The translations under genes and the position numbers were made by a program. Shown piece after piece: positions 34,656 to 43,442 of a stretch of DNA of 64,000 bases. Under the pieces are notes generated by a model. The model saw only the letters and a program-made list of their open reading frames with translations. It was not told where the DNA came from and did not search any database. Positions within the stretch are counted from its first letter, which is position 1; every line of letters starts with the position of its first letter. The stretch is from Paenibacillus borealis (GTDB lineage: Bacteria > Bacillota > Bacilli > Paenibacillales > Paenibacillaceae), in the NCBI RefSeq assembly GCF_000758665.1, contig NZ_CP009285.1:7254001-7318000 (forward strand). Direction: 5' to 3'.

Positions 34656-35542
34656 AGCAGGATTTACGTCGGGCACTTTAGAGCACGCTTTTCCACAATC
34701 ATTCCGTCCGCTCCGCTGTTTAAGAGGGGGAGCTTCTAAAACCTTGAAGACCAACTGCAATCTTCAAGACCAATCACAATCTACAAACCCATCACAATGC
34801 TCAAAGACCAACCATAATCTTCAAGACCCCGTAGAAAATAGGCGGCCTGTCTGCATTTGTGCATCACTATACAATACATCTCTGCCTCCTCCTGCTCCTG
34901 ACTCATTTATTCCGGTAATTCTCTCGGACTTGGGCAGGTTTTCTCCATTCAATTCGCAGAACATAGCAGCATTCCCCTCCCATAGCCGAATCCTAGCCGC
35001 CTCCTCACCTGAACGCCAAGTAACCCCAGCTTTTAACGGACTCAGGAGCCCTTATCTCTGACGGAAATCCCATTTTCGCAAGCTAACGGACACCAGTGCA
35101 CTTAATGCATGATTTCCACCTGATTCTAGCTTATTTGAGAGGTAATAAGTGCACCTCAGTCCGTTAGCCCGGATAAATGCGGATTTTCAAGCAAATAAGG
35201 GCTGTACGGTCTGCATGGGTTAGAAAGAGCCCCTGTTGCATTCATCCACCATCCCCATCTTGCCGCTTCCGGCGGAATCAAAAGCACCTCTCCCCCTCCT
35301 TCTATCCATACGCTCGTCCATCGCCAAATCAAGCGCCTCTCCCCTCATTCCATCCATACGCTCATTTACCGCCAATCAAGGGCGCTTCTATCCCTTACTC
35401 CCCGCGCAGCCTGCTTCCGCAAACTCAAAGTTACTCCCTGTACCAAACAACAAAAGACCATCCCAAACCACCATTTCATGGCGTTGGAACGGCCTTATAG
35501 ATGAATAATTCATAGCGTAAAACATTATTGTCGCTACAGGTA
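34656..35542. other. 887-bp non-coding stretch with short repeats
   Basis: No convincing gene on either strand. At 34745-34830 the word AAGACCAAC or a variant recurs every 20 to 30 bp with CAATCTTC. The GGACACC element fills 35034-35212. Degenerate relatives of the 51-bp repeat (CCGGCGGAATCAA) and a 48-bp direct repeat around CCATACGCTC (35307 and 35355) follow. Reading frames here are short and lack ribosome binding sites. Confidence 0.6.
35034..35212. repeat. GGACACC four-unit element, copy 2
   Basis: Forward motifs TAACGGACTC (35034) and TAACGGACACCAGTGCACTT (35084), exactly 50 bp apart; reversed motifs AATAAGTGCACCTCAGTCCG (35144) and AATAAGGGCTGTACGGTCTG (35194), exactly 50 bp apart. 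Same order as 22062-22248. Confidence 0.7.
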
Positions 35543-36841
35543 TTACACAAACATCTCCACAACCAGGAACAGGTTCAGCGACACAACCAGAGCGGAGATA
35601 ATCCAGCCGAGGAAGGTGGTGATACGGTGGTTCACGAGGCCCTTCATGATCTTGCGGTCGCTGGTGAAGATGACCAGTGGAATCAGGGCGAAGGCAATCC
35701 CGAAGGACAGGACGACCTGGCTCATCACCAGTGCGCTGGTCGCGTTAATACCGAAGGCGATGATGGTCAGGGGTGGGATGATCGTAATCGCCCGCCGGAG
35801 GTAGAGATTGATCTTTTTATTAATGAAGCCCTGCATGACCACATCACCGGCCATCGTGCCGACTGACGAGCTCGACAGACCTGCAATCAGGAGGCCGAGG
35901 CCGAAGGAGATGGCTGTAACCGGTCCTGCCAAATTGCGGAACTGCTCGAAGGCAATATCCAAATCCTCAACGACCAGACCATTCTTGAAGAACAGCGCTG
36001 CAGCTACAACCACCATGGCCATATTCACCGCACCGGCAATCAGCATGGCAATCAGAATATCGATGAATTCCAGCCGGAAAATCTGTTTCTTCTCCCGCTC
36101 ATCAATCCCGACGACCCGGCTCTGGGTCAGCGAGGAATGCAGGTAAATTGCATGCGGCATAACGGTTGCGCCGAGAATTCCGGCAGCCAGCAGAATGCTA
36201 TCCACACCCTCGAATCTTGGGGTAAACATTCCAGCAACCACACTGCCCGCATCCGGCTTCGCCATAATGACCTGGAACGCAAAAGCCAGAACGACAATCA
36301 TCACCATACCGGCAATTCCAGCCTCAAGGGTACGGTAGCCGCGCCGCTGGAGCTCCAGAATAGCGAATGACCCGACGGCGGTAATTAATGCGGCTGGCAG
36401 CATCGGTATGCCGAACAGTAAGTATAATCCAAGGGCGGCTCCGATAAACTCGGCCAGATCGGTAGCAATAATGACCAGTTCACTCTGAATCCACAGGAAG
36501 ATCGACACGCCCTTCGGGAATTTCTCCCGGGCTACCTCAGGCAGATTCTTGCCGGTAGCAATACCGAGCTTGGCGGATAAGGATTGTATAAGGACGGCCA
36601 TCAGATTCGAGGCAAAAATAACCCATAACAGCAGATACCCGTATTTCGAGCCTGCTGTAATATTAGTGGCGAAATTGCCGGGGTCCAGGTACGCTACGGA
36701 AGCGATAAAAGCCGGGCCCAGGAAAGGAAGGAGTCTCTTCAGTCCTTTGACATCTCCATTAAGCACCGATTGTGCCGAATGTTTATTAGTATGTCCTTTT
36801 AGTATAGGGGATGATTCAACTGCTGTATTCTGCTCCATCAT
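35543..36841 (-). CDS. mntH: Nramp-family Mn2+ transporter
   Basis: A 432-residue proton-coupled divalent metal importer with about eleven membrane segments. Family motifs: helix 1 SVAYLDPGNFATNI with the metal-binding DPGN, helix 6 region GATVMPHAIYLHSSL with the conserved MPH, and the loop ALGLYLLFGIPM. The N-terminal 38 residues are polar. GAGGAGGG precedes the ATG. The promoter carries an MntR-like site, supporting manganese as the physiological substrate. Confidence 0.95.
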   Translation of the reverse strand: MMEQNTAVESSPILKGHTNKHSAQSVLNGDVKGLKRLLPFLGPAFIASVAYLDPGNFATNITAGSKYGYLLLWVIFASNLMAVLIQSLSAKLGIATGKNLPEVAREKFPKGVSIFLWIQSELVIIATDLAEFIGAALGLYLLFGIPMLPAALITAVGSFAILELQRRGYRTLEAGIAGMVMIVVLAFAFQVIMAKPDAGSVVAGMFTPRFEGVDSILLAAGILGATVMPHAIYLHSSLTQSRVVGIDEREKKQIFRLEFIDILIAMLIAGAVNMAMVVVAAALFFKNGLVVEDLDIAFEQFRNLAGPVTAISFGLGLLIAGLSSSSVGTMAGDVVMQGFINKKINLYLRRAITIIPPLTIIAFGINATSALVMSQVVLSFGIAFALIPLVIFTSDRKIMKGLVNHRITTFLGWIISALVVSLNLFLVVEMFV

Positions 36842-36875
36842 TGTCTGTCCCTCCTCTTGCCCGGAAAAAGTTGTC

Positions 36876-36904
36876 TATATACACGAAAGTTTCCCTGATG
36901 CAAC
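36876..36904 (-). promoter_or_regulatory. mntH promoter with MntR-like operator
   Basis: Minus strand TTGCAT (36898-36903), 16 bases, TATATA (36876-36881). The stretch TTGCATCAGGGAAACTTT (36886-36903) closely resembles the MntR box of the Bacillus subtilis mntH gene as I remember it. Binding of Mn-loaded MntR between -35 and -10 would switch the gene off. Confidence 0.7.
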
Positions 36905-37091
36905 ATTTGATTTATTTTTATTATAATCCGCTAAGTAAGAAATGTAAATGTATTTTCATTGGTTTTTTCATACGGGCTGGGCTGCCCCGAATTATATTAT
37001 GTGCAAACCCCCTGTAAAGTGATGCTCCAGCCTAAGAAGTCATTACCCCGCCCGAAACTTCACAAACTTATTTCAACAGGCACTGCCGCAT

Positions 37092-37136
37092 AAAAAAACG
37101 GGCGAGCTTCAGGAGGTAATCCTGACTCTCGCCCGA
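37092..37136 (-). terminator. terminator after the 67-residue membrane protein gene
   Basis: Minus strand CGGGCGAG..TCAGGA pairs with TCCTGA..CTCGCCCG, then TTTTTTT. Confidence 0.9.
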
Positions 37137-37163
37137 CGGGCCTTCCAGTGTGATCCACACTGC

Positions 37164-37367
37164 TTAAGAGGTAATACTGTGGATATCTGCACGCATCTGT
37201 TCATTCTGCAGCTTCAGCTCATTCAGCTCTTGCTGCAATTCCTCCACATCCGGCTTCTTACGCGAATGGCCTCCATGTCCGTGCATACCGCGCATGCCGG
37301 GCATTCCGAACATCATAAGGATCATCATCAGCGGACAGATCAGTGTGATTAACCAGGACCAGTTCAT
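37164..37367 (-). CDS. small membrane protein with Met/His-rich segment and coiled coil
   Basis: 67 residues: a membrane segment at 4-20 (LITLICPLMMILMMFGM), then a Met/His/Gly-rich stretch (MRGMHGHGGHSRKK) that could bind a metal, then a heptad-patterned helix (VEELQQELNELKLQNEQMRADI). Similar short proteins occur beside metal transporters in Bacillales, but I cannot name a family with confidence. GAGGAGGAG precedes the ATG and it has its own terminator. Confidence 0.75.
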   Translation of the reverse strand: MNWSWLITLICPLMMILMMFGMPGMRGMHGHGGHSRKKPDVEELQQELNELKLQNEQMRADIHSITS

Positions 37368-37442
37368 GGCTTCTCCTCCTCATAAAGATTCAAGGTGCTG
37401 CCATTAGTATAACGGCCGTTTGTGGAGAAAGAATGTTGAAGC

Positions 37443-39176
37443 TTATTTTTCCGCTTTCCCTTTCCAGGTGTCCTTCAGCGGGACGATCCGGTTGAATACC
37501 AGACGTTCCTCACTGTTAAGCTTGTTGTCCACACAGAAATAGCCGTGGCGCAGGAATTGAAATTTATCTCCGGGCTGTGGTTTATCCGCAAGCGGCTCCA
37601 GCAGGCAATCTTTAAGCAGGGTTACAGAATCCGGGTTGATGTATTCCTCCCAGGTCTCCCCTTCTTCCTTCGGCCCGTCGTTATCTGTAAGCAGCTTTTC
37701 ATAAAGGTACACGTCGCTTTTGACCGCATGGGCAGCTGACACCCAGTGAATGGTTCCTTTTACCTTCCGCCCGTCAAAGCCATTTCCGCTCTTTGTATCC
37801 GGGTCATAGGTGCAGCGCAGCTCACTGATCTCACCTGTAGCCTCGTTCTTAATAACTTCATTACACTTGATAAAATACCCGCCCTTAAGCCGCACCTCTC
37901 CGCCTGGAGTCAGTCTGCGGAACCCTTTGACGGGTTCTTCCATGAAGTCATCGCGCTCGATATAGAGCGTGCCGGAGAACGGAACATTCCTTGTGCCGAG
38001 CTCAGCATTCTCGCTGTTGTACTCAATGTTAAGAAATTCAGAAGCCCCGGCTTCGTAATTGGTAAGCACGACCTTCAGCGGATTCAGCACGGCCATAATG
38101 GCCGGCGCCTCCGCCTTAAGATCCTGTCTTACACAATGCTCCAGCAGTGAGAAATCCACCATCGTCGTATTGCGTACCATGCCAATCTCCCGGACAAAAG
38201 CCTTGATGCTCTCCGGCGTGAAACCGCGTCTGCGCAGTCCACGGAGAGTAGGCAGACGCGGATCATCCCAGCCGTCCACGTAATTCCCGGCAACCAGCGC
38301 CCGGAGATAACGTTTGCTTGTAACCACTCCCGTCAGATTCACCCGGCCGAATTCCCTTTGCTTGGGCGGTTCTGGGATGCTCAGCTCGTTCAGCACCCAC
38401 TCATACAGCGGCCGGTGATCCTTGAACTCAATGGAGCACAGCGAATGTGTCACGCCTTCGATGGCATCCTGAATCGGATGAGCGAAGTCATACATCGGGT
38501 AGATGCACCAGGCATCCCCCGTGCGGTAGTGCTCCGCATGAATGATCCGGTAGAGTACCGGGTCGCGCAGATTGATGTTCGGTGAAGACATGTCGATTCT
38601 GGCCCGCAGCACCTTTGAACCGTTTGGATAATTTCCATCGCGCATCCCTCTGAACAACCGCAGATTCTCTTCCGGAGAGCGGTCCCGGAACGGGCTATCC
38701 TTCCCCGGTTCGGTTAATGTTCCCCGATAAGAGGTCACTTCCTCCGGAGTCAGGTCGCAGACATAAGCCTTCCCCTTAAGAATCAGCTCTTCTGCGCTGC
38801 GGAAGATTTCCTCCGAATAATCAGAGCCGTAATAGATATGATCTCCAGGGCTACAGCCCAGCCATTCGATATCTTCGATGATGGCATTCACATACTCCAT
38901 ATCCTCTTTCAGCGGATTGGTATCATCGAAGCGCAGATGGAATCTGCCGCCGTTCTTACGCGCAACCTCATAGTTCGTGTGGATGGCAAAAGCACTCCCG
39001 ATATGCAGATAGCCATTGGGCTCCGGCGGGAACCTCGTGCAGATCTCCCTGCTGTAGACTCCGCTCTCCACATCCTCCCTGATGATCTTATCCATATAAT
39101 TCTCCGGCAGGGCCGGCTCGTTAGCAGCATTAACATCATTAACAGCATTAACAGCATTAACATTACCGAGAGTCAT
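37443..39176 (-). CDS. glnS: glutaminyl-tRNA synthetase
   Basis: 577 residues, class I aminoacyl-tRNA synthetase charging tRNA-Gln. HIGH-type motif in PPEPNGYLHIGSA, KMSKS-type motif in VVTSKRYLR, tRNA-acceptor-binding YDFAHPIQDAIEGVTHS, and a C-terminal beta-barrel anticodon-binding region. Start at the ATG 39174-39176 (eight bases after GGAGG); the ATG one codon earlier is also possible, and the much longer frame is leader. The N terminus has an odd repeat NAVNAVNDVNAAN. Many Bacillales rely on GatCAB for Gln-tRNA, so glnS here may be an acquired addition. Confidence 0.93.
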   Translation of the reverse strand: MTLGNVNAVNAVNDVNAANEPALPENYMDKIIREDVESGVYSREICTRFPPEPNGYLHIGSAFAIHTNYEVARKNGGRFHLRFDDTNPLKEDMEYVNAIIEDIEWLGCSPGDHIYYGSDYSEEIFRSAEELILKGKAYVCDLTPEEVTSYRGTLTEPGKDSPFRDRSPEENLRLFRGMRDGNYPNGSKVLRARIDMSSPNINLRDPVLYRIIHAEHYRTGDAWCIYPMYDFAHPIQDAIEGVTHSLCSIEFKDHRPLYEWVLNELSIPEPPKQREFGRVNLTGVVTSKRYLRALVAGNYVDGWDDPRLPTLRGLRRRGFTPESIKAFVREIGMVRNTTMVDFSLLEHCVRQDLKAEAPAIMAVLNPLKVVLTNYEAGASEFLNIEYNSENAELGTRNVPFSGTLYIERDDFMEEPVKGFRRLTPGGEVRLKGGYFIKCNEVIKNEATGEISELRCTYDPDTKSGNGFDGRKVKGTIHWVSAAHAVKSDVYLYEKLLTDNDGPKEEGETWEEYINPDSVTLLKDCLLEPLADKPQPGDKFQFLRHGYFCVDNKLNSEERLVFNRIVPLKDTWKGKAEK

Positions 39177-39225
39177 CATGATCTCCTCCTGTATATTGGT
39201 AATACCTGCCCTTACGGGGCAACAA

Positions 39226-39510
39226 AAAAGAACCTCACCTCCAAGACTGTAGTCTTGGGGACGAGATTCTCGCAGTACCACCCCAGGTTTATTAATATGT
39301 CGCCATATTAATCTCATCAAGTACGGCGCCGCCGTCAGGCAGGGCTTATACTCTAGCTCTGTAACAGGAGCTCCTGTTGTACCATCCCCGGCCCATAGCC
39401 GGTTCCGATACACCGCTCAGAGGCTTGTTTCGGTCCAGCCTTCCCTGCTCCTTCGCACCAGCCGGAGCTCTCTGTAAGGGAGTGAATGGACCTACTCTTC
39501 TCGTCATCGC
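39226..39510 (-). promoter_or_regulatory. T-box leader of glnS, specifier CAA (Gln)
   Basis: Minus strand: stem I begins GATGACGAGAAGAGTAGGTCC, with GGTCC pairing with GGACC. The loop reads GAAACAAGCC, putting CAA (39425-39427), a glutamine codon, at the specifier position. The T-box core is GGGTGGTACTGCGAG (39269-39283), and the terminator CCAAGACT/AGTCTTGG with flanking GAG/CTC pairs ends in TTTTTT. Uncharged tRNA-Gln would relieve termination. Confidence 0.9.
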
Positions 39511-39527
39511 GTTTCATCATTTGATCC

Positions 39528-39556
39528 AGAATAACAAATCACAGGCCGGGTGTAAA
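39528..39556 (-). promoter_or_regulatory. promoter of the glnS T-box unit
   Basis: Minus strand TTTACA (39551-39556), 17 bases, TATTCT (39528-39533). Confidence 0.5.
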
Positions 39557-39598
39557 GTGCCGGAGCAGCCGCCTGTATCAGCAGGCTGCGCAGCATCG

Positions 39599-41155
39599 TT
39601 ACCCCTGGCTCAGCGCCGCCAAAAGCTCCAGGGCTTCCTCATGCTCCGGTTCAATCAGAAGCGATCTGCGCGTGTAATCCAGCGCCGCTTCGTCATCCTC
39701 CTGCTCGTAGCTGCATATAGCCAGGCAGTACAATACAGTAATTACCGGCTCCTCATCACTGGACGCAAGTGAATGCTCCAGGAAGCGGCGGGACTCCCCG
39801 TACTGCTCCATTTCGAACAGCAGCAGACCGCAGTCCAGAGCCAGATCATATTTCTGCGGCATCGGATAGAAGCCTTTCCACATCAGATCAATGCCCCGCT
39901 GGAGATCCAGCAGCTCTTCGTCGCTGGCATCCGGCAGCAGAGCAGAGATACGCTCCGCACTCTGGATGAACAGCTCGGCATCATATCCGCCCAGCCGCCA
40001 GAAGGCCAGGATCTGCTGCATGCCGATCGTACCGTAATTCTTGTCGATCCATACCTTCAGGCTGAAGAAATCATCCGGTCCGAACCGCTCCACAAACCGC
40101 CGGTAGGCCAAGCGGGTATGGGGATGGAGCATCGGCTCTTCAAGCATCAGAATGCAGCCGACATTCAGATTCTTATAGTGATGCTGCGTGAACCGGGACT
40201 GTGCGCCCTTCCGTTCAAAATAATGCACCAGCGCATGGTAATTCGCCGTGAGTGATATGCTGCCGTGGTGAATCAGCTTCGGCGGCTCGGCGAATTCCCA
40301 GTTCTCCAGCCGGTGGTCTCCTTTGTCTGCAGTAAGCAGCAGGAAGCTGCCCTGCGAGAGCGCCCCCAGCCGCTCCATACAGGAGAGTGCTGCGGCCGGG
40401 AACAGGATATGCGAATCCTCCAGCTTGTCCAGATAGAACGAAATCACTTCATGGTACTTGTATGAAGGGTCCTCATAGCCTTCGGCCCGCTTGTAATGAT
40501 ATTCCGGCACCAGATCCCTCAGTACTTCGGACGTGCTCATCGAGCCGGACTGCTCGGGATATTTTAAAGAAACCTCACATTCATAAATCTTGCCTTCATC
40601 AATATAGAGCAGCTCCTGCTGAATACTATCGAAGAAGTAGTTGGCGATCACCATCAGCGGCTGCTGCAGCCCGCCAGGCTTAATCACCAATCCGCTCTGC
40701 GTTAAGGACAGCTCCGTATCCTGCACAGCATCAAAGCGGGCGAAATCAAGAATACCCTGCTCCACAAAAGGCTTCAAGCCTTCATGCTTCTGCCAGCCCT
40801 CAATATTCTTCCAGGGCAGATCGCTCATGACGTAGCGGAAAGGAGGCAGCAGCACGCCTGCATACTGGATCAGCTCACACAGCTGCTGCAGCACATGGAA
40901 CGCCAGACGTCCCACACCTGCACCAAGCTCCAGAATAATAACCGGTTCCGTAGTATGCCCCTTCTCTGCACGGTCCTGCAGAAACCCGAAGATCATCTCC
41001 GCATACGCTGTTCCGATCATCGGATTGCTTGTAATGTACTGCGGGACCTGGTCATTCGCCCAAGCCTGCAGCCCCAGCTGCTCATAATACCTGCGCTGCA
41101 GTTCCCATATTGGCGCTTCACTGAAGCGGTAGCGTTCTTGTCCGTCTATTGTCAT
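39599..41155 (-). CDS. SAM-dependent methyltransferase-like protein with TPR-like tail
   Basis: 518 residues. Residues 40-300 have the Rossmann-like methyltransferase pattern with motif I VIILELGAGVGRLAFHVL and a later MSDLPWKN. The C-terminal 120 residues are helical repeats (LALDCGLLLFEMEQYGESRRFLEHSL; VLYCLAICSYEQEDDEAALDYTRRSLLIEPEHEEALELL) like a TPR. The substrate is not known; proteins of this form are annotated only as methyltransferases. The ribosome binding site is modest (CAGGG). It stands alone between glnS and the oxalate decarboxylase. Confidence 0.72.
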   Translation of the reverse strand: MTIDGQERYRFSEAPIWELQRRYYEQLGLQAWANDQVPQYITSNPMIGTAYAEMIFGFLQDRAEKGHTTEPVIILELGAGVGRLAFHVLQQLCELIQYAGVLLPPFRYVMSDLPWKNIEGWQKHEGLKPFVEQGILDFARFDAVQDTELSLTQSGLVIKPGGLQQPLMVIANYFFDSIQQELLYIDEGKIYECEVSLKYPEQSGSMSTSEVLRDLVPEYHYKRAEGYEDPSYKYHEVISFYLDKLEDSHILFPAAALSCMERLGALSQGSFLLLTADKGDHRLENWEFAEPPKLIHHGSISLTANYHALVHYFERKGAQSRFTQHHYKNLNVGCILMLEEPMLHPHTRLAYRRFVERFGPDDFFSLKVWIDKNYGTIGMQQILAFWRLGGYDAELFIQSAERISALLPDASDEELLDLQRGIDLMWKGFYPMPQKYDLALDCGLLLFEMEQYGESRRFLEHSLASSDEEPVITVLYCLAICSYEQEDDEAALDYTRRSLLIEPEHEEALELLAALSQG

Positions 41156-41305
41156 TAGTCCAAACCCTGCTCTCTGATTATCGTACGGAAATTTGTCCGG
41201 TAGTCAAATATTATCACATTTCGCTCAGCCCTTCATAACTCATAAGTGGCATACTGGCGCATATATTTCTTGGAGTGCTGTGCGATCCAGAAAGGAGCTT
41301 TTGCA

Positions 41306-42553
41306 ATGAACCCTGCCGAATCCGGTTCTTCAAGCAAGCCAAGCATCCCCCAGCCTATACGCAGCGACGGTGCAGGCAATGTCGACCTCGGCCCCCGTGA
41401 TGTTCTGCGCGACCGGGAGAATCCCGATATGTTCGTCCCGCCCCCTACGGATAACGGGCTGATTCCCAATCTTAAATTCTCTTTCTCCGATGCCCATATG
41501 CAGCTGAACTTCGGCGGATGGTCCCGGGAGGTTACCGTCAGAGAGCTGCCAATTGCCACCACCCTTGCCGGGGTGAATATGAGCCTGACGCCGGGCGGAG
41601 TACGCGAGCTGCACTGGCATCAGCAGGCGGAGTGGTCCTATATGCTGCTCGGCAGCGCCCGGATTACCGCCGTGGACCAGAACGGACGGAACTTCATCGC
41701 CGACGTCGGCCCGGGCGATCTGTGGTATTTCCCGCCGGGAATCCCGCATTCGATCCAGGGGCTGGAGAACGGCTGCGAGTTCCTGCTTGTTTTTGACGAT
41801 GGAAGCTTCTCGGATCTGAACACCCTGTCGATCTCCGACTGGTTCGCCCATACGCCGCCCGAGGTCCTGTCCGCCAACTTCGGCGTACCTGAATCTGCAT
41901 TTGAGTGTATTCCGAAGGAACAAGTGTATATTTATCAGGACCAGGTGCCCGGCCCCCTCCAGAGCCAGCAGGTAGAATCACCCTACGGGGAGATTCCGCT
42001 GAGCTTCAAGCATCAGCTGCTGGCCCAGCCGCCGCTTCGGACACCCGGAGGAAGTGTGCGAATTGTCGACTCCGGCAATTTCCCCATCTCCCGGAACATT
42101 GCCGCGGCGCTGGTAGAGATTGAGCCCGGCGCCATGCGTGAGCTCCACTGGCATCCGAATAATGACGAGTGGCAGTATTATCTGACCGGGCAAGGCCGGA
42201 TGACGGTCTTCAGCGGGAACGGCGCGGCGCGTACATTTAATGTCAGAGCCGGAGATGTCGGCTATGTGCCTTTTGCCCAGGGGCATTATATTCAGAATAC
42301 CGGGACAGATACGCTCTGGTTCCTGGAAATGTTCCGGAGCGACCGGTTCGCCGATGTCTCCCTGAACCAGTGGATGGCGCTCACTCCCCATGAACTGGTC
42401 AGCAGCAATCTGAATGTGGGGCCGGAGCTGATGGATGCCCTGCGCAAAGTGAAATGGCCAGTCGTGAAATACCCGGATCAGGGACCCGGGCATGAGTACG
42501 GGCAGGAGTACGGGCATGAGCATAAGCATGGGCATGGGAAGCAGAAGGAATAG
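41306..42553 (+). CDS. bicupin oxalate decarboxylase-like enzyme
   Basis: A 415-residue two-cupin protein. Mn ligands of the first cupin are His103, His105, Glu109 and His148 ([17 protein letters not shown]); the second cupin repeats the pattern ([21 protein letters not shown]). The family turns oxalate into formate and CO2. Aligned with Bacillus OxdC (offset eight), the lid SENST becomes SDLNT, so the catalytic Glu162 is Asp170 here. The C-terminal tail is His-rich ([10 protein letters not shown]). The start at 41306 lies behind AAAGGAG. No signal peptide. With a changed lid, oxidase or other activity is possible. Confidence 0.85.
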   Translation: MNPAESGSSSKPSIPQPIRSDGAGNVDLGPRDVLRDRENPDMFVPPPTDNGLIPNLKFSFSDAHMQLNFGGWSREVTVRELPIATTLAGVNMSLTPGGVRELHWHQQAEWSYMLLGSARITAVDQNGRNFIADVGPGDLWYFPPGIPHSIQGLENGCEFLLVFDDGSFSDLNTLSISDWFAHTPPEVLSANFGVPESAFECIPKEQVYIYQDQVPGPLQSQQVESPYGEIPLSFKHQLLAQPPLRTPGGSVRIVDSGNFPISRNIAAALVEIEPGAMRELHWHPNNDEWQYYLTGQGRMTVFSGNGAARTFNVRAGDVGYVPFAQGHYIQNTGTDTLWFLEMFRSDRFADVSLNQWMALTPHELVSSNLNVGPELMDALRKVKWPVVKYPDQGPGHEYGQEYGHEHKHGHGKQKE

Positions 42554-42669
42554 CGCGTTGTTTTGCTCAGTTTGAGACTGGATTGGGAAGGTCAGTCTGC
42601 CCTATAGCCTTGTCTTTAACACAACCAAGCGGCTGAAGTGAAAATCCTTAAGGTCAGCTGTATAGACCG

Positions 42670-42855
42670 GCCTTAATGTTGTACATTCTGCAACTTGAAC
42701 ATCTGAATATCCGGCTGTTTGGGGAATTGTTGCACAAAATACAATAATATCCTCCATTAAGAAGCTTAAACATTAAAAATGTTGTATTTCATACAACACT
42801 CTTGCTTAAGAAGGAATATCCGGAGAAAATTGTTGTATTTTCTGCAAGATTTTAA
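42670..42855 (-). repeat. dispersed GTTGTA/TACAAC four-unit element, copy C (inverted)
   Basis: Four 16-mers centred near 42685, 42735, 42790 and 42838 (for example TGTTGTATTTCATACAACA), spaced 50, 55 and 48 bp: the reverse of the spacing in copies A and B. Less similar in sequence between the units. The rest of 42554-42997 holds only the following terminator. Confidence 0.7.
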
Positions 42856-42917
42856 TGATCGCCCTATAATTAATGGGTAACTCCAATTGTTCGATCTGTA
42901 TTCTTTCCAAAAAACAT

Positions 42918-42956
42918 AAAAAGCGGTCAGACACCCCGTCTGCACCGCTTTTTATT
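42918..42956. terminator. bidirectional terminator between oxdC-like gene and arsC
   Basis: AAAAAGCGGT-AGAC pairs with GTCT-ACCGCTTTTT, T runs on both strands. Confidence 0.85.
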
Positions 42957-42997
42957 CTTAATCATTAGTTTGTGTTTCGTTCCCGTATAGGAAACCT

Positions 42998-43417
42998 CTA
43001 TTCTCCGGTCTCAGCAAACCGCTTGATCCGCTCGCCGACTGCATCCCGGACCCGCTGGAACACTGCCCACTTCTCTTCCTCGCTGCCCTGCGCCTTGGCC
43101 GGATCATCGAACCCCCAGTGCTCCCGCCGAACCTGCGGAGGGGTTACCGGACATTTATCAGCGGCGTCCCCGCATAATGTAACCACAAGATCTGCACTGC
43201 TGAGCAGCTGCGGATCAATAATATCCGAGGTCTGGGCAGAAATATCTATCCCCACCTCGTTCATTGCCTGTACTGCCTTGGGATTCAAGCCATGGGCTTC
43301 AATTCCTGCACTGTACACATTCCAGGTGTCCCCGAGAAATTGTTTCCCCCAGCCCTCCGCCATTTGGCTCCGGCAGGAATTGCCCGTACACAGGAAATAG
43401 ATCGTCTTCTTGCTCAT
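42998..43417 (-). CDS. arsC: thioredoxin-type arsenate reductase
   Basis: A 139-residue enzyme of the low-molecular-weight phosphatase fold that reduces arsenate to arsenite. The P-loop is CTGNSCRS with Cys10, and the redox relay is Cys82 and Cys89 in [11 protein letters not shown]; all three catalytic cysteines are present. AAGGAG precedes the start. It follows arsB by 25 bp in the arsR-arsB-arsC unit and supplies arsenite to the pump. Confidence 0.96.
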   Translation of the reverse strand: MSKKTIYFLCTGNSCRSQMAEGWGKQFLGDTWNVYSAGIEAHGLNPKAVQAMNEVGIDISAQTSDIIDPQLLSSADLVVTLCGDAADKCPVTPPQVRREHWGFDDPAKAQGSEEEKWAVFQRVRDAVGERIKRFAETGE

Positions 43418-43442
43418 GTCTGATTTCTCCTTCGGAATTAGA

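Noticed and set aside
33831-34760. 309-codon minus-strand frame
   Set aside because: Shadow of the strongly codon-biased binding-protein gene on the other strand.
39177-39413. N-terminal extension of glnS in the same frame
   Set aside because: It runs through the T-box terminator and antiterminator; the ATG after AGGAGG gives the normal protein.
42679-42855. MITE with terminal inverted repeats
   Set aside because: The GTTGTA units are internal and evenly spaced, with no target duplication or clear ends, so a transposon remnant is not supported.
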